DNA of 10,343 nt, taken from positions 1-10,343 of the forward strand of contig JABWAY010000138.1 in NCBI GenBank assembly GCA_013360825.1, given 5' to 3'. The notes below the pieces were generated by a model. That model was not told where the DNA came from. It saw only the letters and a list, made by a program, of their open reading frames with translations, and did no database searches. Shown here piece by piece: positions 7,161-10,343 of the stretch (positions are counted from its first letter, which is position 1; the number at the start of each line of letters is the position of its first letter). Source of the stretch: Candidatus Brocadiia bacterium. GTDB taxonomy: Bacteria; Planctomycetota; MHYJ01; WSZJ01. Position numbers and translations under genes: made by a program.

Positions 7161-8786
7161 ATGCGCGTTCCCTCCTTCATCCTGGCCCTCACCCTCTGCG
7201 CCGCCGCGGGGGACGTCGAGGAGTTCACCTGCGACGACTCCGCGGGGTTCCAGACCGCAGGAGCGGACGGGAAGGCGCCCGCGGGGGCGGCGGTGAAGGC
7301 CGAGGGCGGCCAACTCGTGCTCTCGTACGAGCGGTCGCGGATCTCGCCCCTGGCCCACGACGCCCTCATGACGGAATTCACGGAGCTGGCGCTCACCCTT
7401 CGTCCCGGATCGGACGGAACCTGGGTGGTCGTGCTGAAGGACCGGGACGGCGCGACGTTTCACCACCCGTTTTCCCTCCCGGGCGGCCGGTGGACGACCG
7501 TGACGCTCCGGCCTGCGGACTTCACGCTGAACCACGATTCGCCGGTCCGGAAAGGCGCGCTGGACGCCGCGCGCCTCGGCTGCGGGTGGGTCCTGATCGA
7601 TGCGGCCGCCATCCGGAAGAACGAAGCGGGGATTGCCGAACTCCGGGTGGATGCCGTCCGGATCACGCGGTCCCAGGCGCAGGAGACGGCGGGGGACTGG
7701 GTCGTGGATACGTCGGCGGAAGTCGCCGCAAGCCGCCGGCACCGCGGACTTCTGACCGTGCGCGCCGGCGCGACGCTGACCGTCTCCGGACCGAGGTTCG
7801 AACTCGAGGGGAATCTCCGCCTGGAGGACGGCGCGGCCCTCAGGGTCGCGGGCGGCGTGCTCCACATCCCGCAGCGCTTCCACCATGAACGCACCCTCGT
7901 GCTCGCGGGAACGGCCCGGATGGAACTCCGGGACGCGCTCGTCGTCACCCGCGTCCCCGCAAAGATCGGGATGGAGGGTGCCGGGACGCTGTCGCTGGTC
8001 GCCACGGAGTGCGTGGGCGGATTCACGGTCGACGTCCCCCCGCGCGCCACGGTCGATCTCCGCGCGGCCGTGGCACCCGGGGAGTTCGTGATCGCGCCGG
8101 GCGGGCGGGTCGACGTGCAGGATTCGCGCCAGGTCATCCTCTGGCTCATGCTCGGCACGAACTTCCGCGGAACCCTCACCGTTCCCGGGGATGCCGTCGC
8201 CGCCCCCTGGACCGCCGACGCAGGCCACGCCGTCACCGTGCAGAACTCCACGGGCCTCCGCTGGGGGGTCGTCTCCCTCCCCGGCTCCGACGGCGCCATC
8301 CGCGGATCGCGCCTCACCGCCGCCGGCCTCCTGTTCGGCGGAAAAGACACCGTCGCGCTCGACCGCCTCACGAACGGCGAGGGGATCGGATCCTGGCGCG
8401 TCCCGTCCCCGAACCGGGTCCTCGCCTTCGAACGCACGACCGTCGACGCCTGGAACGTCTACGTCACCGACGCCGCACAGGTCACCGTGAGCAACTCCAC
8501 GTTCGGGGAAGCGATGGGGTTCGGGGGCGGGCGGCTGGACGTGACGGACTCGACGGTGGACGGCAAGGGCGGGTACGTCTCCGCCACCGGAAAGAGCGAA
8601 CTGCGCCTGACGCGCTGCCGCCTCACCTGCCTCGCCCTCGCGCGCGACGACGCGACGCTGGTCCTCACCGAGTGCGTCGTCACCGGAGATGTCCGCGCCG
8701 CCGACCGCGGCCGGGTGCGCCTCGTCCGCACGGAAGTCTCCGGCGCCGTCGTCGCCGACCCGACGGCGGAGATCACCCGCGAGTAG
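7161..8786 (+). CDS. Exported protein with predicted right-handed beta-helix, function unknown
   Basis: A 541-residue protein I cannot place in a named family. The start at 7161 is chosen because it opens a signal peptide (MRVPSFILALTLCAAAG, cleavage near residue 17); the frame itself is open from 6582. LTLC lacks the small residue before Cys needed for a lipobox, so type I cleavage is more likely. Residues about 18-170 resemble a jelly-roll or carbohydrate-binding-like module (GQLVLSYE, WVVVLKDRDG, GGRWTTVTLRPADF). From about 178 to the end there are short repeated strands with T/S/V/L alternation and turns, such as LTVRAGATLTVSG, VTVSNSTFGEA and LRLTRCRLTC, with NST, DST and RTE turn motifs. 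These resemble pectate-lyase-like beta-helix rungs, but no catalytic set is evident. It is divergent from the zincin-like gene and converges with the hydrolase gene 6 bp away. A surface-binding or structural role is a guess. Confidence 0.8.
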   Translation: MRVPSFILALTLCAAAGDVEEFTCDDSAGFQTAGADGKAPAGAAVKAEGGQLVLSYERSRISPLAHDALMTEFTELALTLRPGSDGTWVVVLKDRDGATFHHPFSLPGGRWTTVTLRPADFTLNHDSPVRKGALDAARLGCGWVLIDAAAIRKNEAGIAELRVDAVRITRSQAQETAGDWVVDTSAEVAASRRHRGLLTVRAGATLTVSGPRFELEGNLRLEDGAALRVAGGVLHIPQRFHHERTLVLAGTARMELRDALVVTRVPAKIGMEGAGTLSLVATECVGGFTVDVPPRATVDLRAAVAPGEFVIAPGGRVDVQDSRQVILWLMLGTNFRGTLTVPGDAVAAPWTADAGHAVTVQNSTGLRWGVVSLPGSDGAIRGSRLTAAGLLFGGKDTVALDRLTNGEGIGSWRVPSPNRVLAFERTTVDAWNVYVTDAAQVTVSNSTFGEAMGFGGGRLDVTDSTVDGKGGYVSATGKSELRLTRCRLTCLALARDDATLVLTECVVTGDVRAADRGRVRLVRTEVSGAVVADPTAEITRE

Positions 8787-8802
8787 CCCCCCCTACTCGT
8801 GG
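8777..8802. terminator. Hairpin holding the stop codons of both convergent genes
   Basis: CGAGTAG (8780-8786) and CTACTCG (8793-8799) are perfect inverted repeats around a CCCCCC loop. With a G-U pair and two further C-G pairs the stem reaches 10 bp. The left arm ends with the TAG of the plus-strand gene; the right arm, read on the minus strand, holds the TAG of the hydrolase gene. A hairpin here would form in either transcript and could end transcription both ways, although no T tract follows on either side. Confidence 0.55.
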
Positions 8803-10343
8803 AACTCCCGCGGGCGGTCGGCGCTCCGGCAGAACTCCTCGACCGTCCCCTCCGCCGCCCGCCCCTCGTCGGCCCGGCCGTCCAGAAAGGCCACCAGGTC
8901 GAGCTCCTGCCCCGGCGTCCCGAGCTCCCGCCGGAACTTCCGCACGATCCCGACGGCGGGAAGCGCATCCCGGCCCATCACGCGCTCCAGATCGAAACTC
9001 ACGATTCCCTGGTACGACCGGTAGACGACCTCGGTGCAGACGAGCCGGTCGGAGGTCCGGAAATCGAACTCGAAATCGTACGGCTTCCCCTGGTGCGCGA
9101 ACGCCTGCGCGATCGCTTCCGCCTTCTGCTCCCGCGTCGCCCGGGGACGGAGGACGGCGACGCAGTCCGCGTGGATTGAATGCTCCAGCGAGCTGAAGAC
9201 CACCCCCTCGCTCACCGCTTCGATGACCGCGTGCCGGTGCCCGTCCGCGGCCGGCCTGCGGAACGCCTCGAGCTTTCCCTTCACGTCCGGATGCTCGAGA
9301 AGCCCCAGCGCTTCCAGGTCCGCCGCGGTCCCGACGTAGAGCGCCGCGTGCGGCCAGAATCCGGGGAGGAAGGCGTTGGAGAGGAAGAAATTCCGGCGCT
9401 CCAGCAGGATGTCGCCGGGTTCGAGGCGGGTGCGCAGGGTCTCGATCTGCTCGTGGGAGATGAGCGGGGGGCGCGCCACGACGCGTGTGTCGCCGATCCA
9501 GACGCTGAGCTGCGACTGGACCGCGTAGACCGGGGTGTAGGCGTCGTCCTTCACCCGCGCGACCACGCGCCGGAGCCAGTTGCGGTGCCGCTGGACGTCG
9601 GCGCTCCGGACGGACACGATGCCGCGCCGGATCCGCTCCTCGAACCACGCCATCCGAGCGGGCTCCCAGATCCCCTGCTCCCGCCAGAGTGGCGCGCGCT
9701 CTTCGAACCACGCGGCCATTTCCTCGAAGCGTTCTCCGTTCCCGTCCGAGCCGACGCCGGCGGAGATGCGGTCGAACATCCCGGCGGCGATCCCCCACCG
9801 CGGGTCGGGCTCGTTGAGTTTGCGCCGGCCCTCGTCCCAGTCCTGGAAGGCGACGACCAGGCGGCCGCTCGACTCGAACAGCGCGGTGGCGGCGGCATAG
9901 GAGACCAGGAAGCAGCGCGCGCGCAGCGCCGGGTCCCGGACCGCCTCGAATCCCGCGTAGACGGCGGCGAGGCGGAGGAGGGCGCTCCGGTAGGTGAGGA
10001 ACGTCATGTAGGTAGCGCGCAGGTCGTCGTCCTCGGAGGCGAGCATCGCCTTCCGCCCGGACGCCGTCATCGCGCCCTGGATCCGCCCGCGCAGCTCCGG
10101 GAGGCGTTCGCAGGCGGCGTCCATCCCCGCGGCGAGTTCCTCCAGACGCGCGGCGTCCGCGCGCACCTGCAGTTCCAGCTCGGCCGGCGGGATCCCCGCG
10201 AGGGCGCTCGGGAGAAGTTCGAAGACCGCCTCCCCCTGCGCGGAGATCCGCCCGAGGTAGAGGCCGGCGACGAACAGCACCCCGCCCGCCGCGCCCGCGG
10301 CGGTCCATCGGGCCCAGAGCGGCCAAACGGGGAGCCCGGCGCG
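8793..10343 (-). CDS. Membrane-anchored permuted-papain hydrolase, YiiX/C92-like (5' end outside window)
   Basis: At least 516 codons are visible, and the frame is open to the window edge. The upstream residues form a hydrophobic stretch (WPLWARWTAAGAAGG, then VLFVAGLYLGR) that reads as one membrane helix, so the GTG at 10280 inside it is unlikely to be the true start. Next comes a helical region of about 270 residues with charged, Leu/Ala-rich segments and no family I recognise. The C-terminal 200 residues match permuted NlpC/P60-papain (YiiX, PF05708/C92-type) enzymes: LEPGDILLE (PGD at 9419-9411), GFWPHAALYVG with the His at 9350-9348, HAVIEAVSEGVV with Glu at 9221-9219, and RLVCTEVVYRSY with the Cys at 9038-9036. 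The order His, then Cys is the permuted one. All expected residues are present, so it is probably active as an amidase, peptidase or acyl hydrolase in the envelope; substrate unknown. It converges with the beta-helix gene. Confidence 0.87.
   Translation of the reverse strand, partial: RAGLPVWPLWARWTAAGAAGGVLFVAGLYLGRISAQGEAVFELLPSALAGIPPAELELQVRADAARLEELAAGMDAACERLPELRGRIQGAMTASGRKAMLASEDDDLRATYMTFLTYRSALLRLAAVYAGFEAVRDPALRARCFLVSYAAATALFESSGRLVVAFQDWDEGRRKLNEPDPRWGIAAGMFDRISAGVGSDGNGERFEEMAAWFEERAPLWREQGIWEPARMAWFEERIRRGIVSVRSADVQRHRNWLRRVVARVKDDAYTPVYAVQSQLSVWIGDTRVVARPPLISHEQIETLRTRLEPGDILLERRNFFLSNAFLPGFWPHAALYVGTAADLEALGLLEHPDVKGKLEAFRRPAADGHRHAVIEAVSEGVVFSSLEHSIHADCVAVLRPRATREQKAEAIAQAFAHQGKPYDFEFDFRTSDRLVCTEVVYRSYQGIVSFDLERVMGRDALPAVGIVRKFRRELGTPGQELDLVAFLDGRADEGRAAEGTVEEFCRSADRPREFHE

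Noticed and set aside
7022..7396. Longer start for the zincin-like gene
   Set aside because: It would run antisense into the beta-helix gene; the GGAGG site and signal peptide place the start at 7021.
5628..8228. Upstream extension of the rimO frame, giving a 1329-codon open frame
   Set aside because: RimO homology begins at 5627 (SLGCPKN 10 residues in). The extension runs through the zincin-like gene and antisense to the beta-helix gene and has no recognisable domain.

Overview
The window is very GC-rich (roughly 70% by eye) with dense, mostly G/C-ending codons. The gene content points to a planctomycete or close relative: a Ser/Thr kinase with the WLAGEPIQAR tail after the kinase fold, PEGA-like and FG-GAP/PQQ-like exported repeats, and a DUF1570/peptidase-MA-like protein. 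This assignment is inference from gene families. No rRNA or other taxonomic marker is present.

Layout. Positions 1-4131 (minus) hold most of a giant transmembrane Ser/Thr kinase whose C-terminus lies beyond position 1. Positions 4239-5627 (minus) hold rimO, the ribosomal protein S12 methylthiotransferase. Positions 5699-7021 (minus) hold an exported zincin-like protein in which the catalytic Glu of HExxH is replaced by Ala. A 139-bp divergent regulatory region (7022-7160) follows, with a 17-bp palindrome. Positions 7161-8786 (plus) hold an exported protein with a predicted beta-helix. Positions 8793 to beyond 10343 (minus) hold a membrane-anchored permuted-papain (YiiX/C92-like) hydrolase whose N-terminus is outside the window. 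The last two genes converge, and a hairpin contains both stop codons.

How the genes relate. Apart from rimO, every gene encodes a protein that is membrane-bound or exported. The kinase is built as a one-protein receptor: cytoplasmic kinase, one membrane helix, three PEGA-like modules and a very large calcium-loop propeller outside. The zincin-like and beta-helix genes share one regulatory region and may be co-regulated. Nothing shows that the five genes form one pathway. I see no mobile element, CRISPR array, tRNA, rRNA or phage gene. All gaps between genes are under 140 bp, so no stretch above 300 bases lacks a gene. The most unusual points are the kinase insert between HRD and DFG, the HAFSH pseudo-active site, the palindrome in the divergent region, and the stop-codon hairpin.
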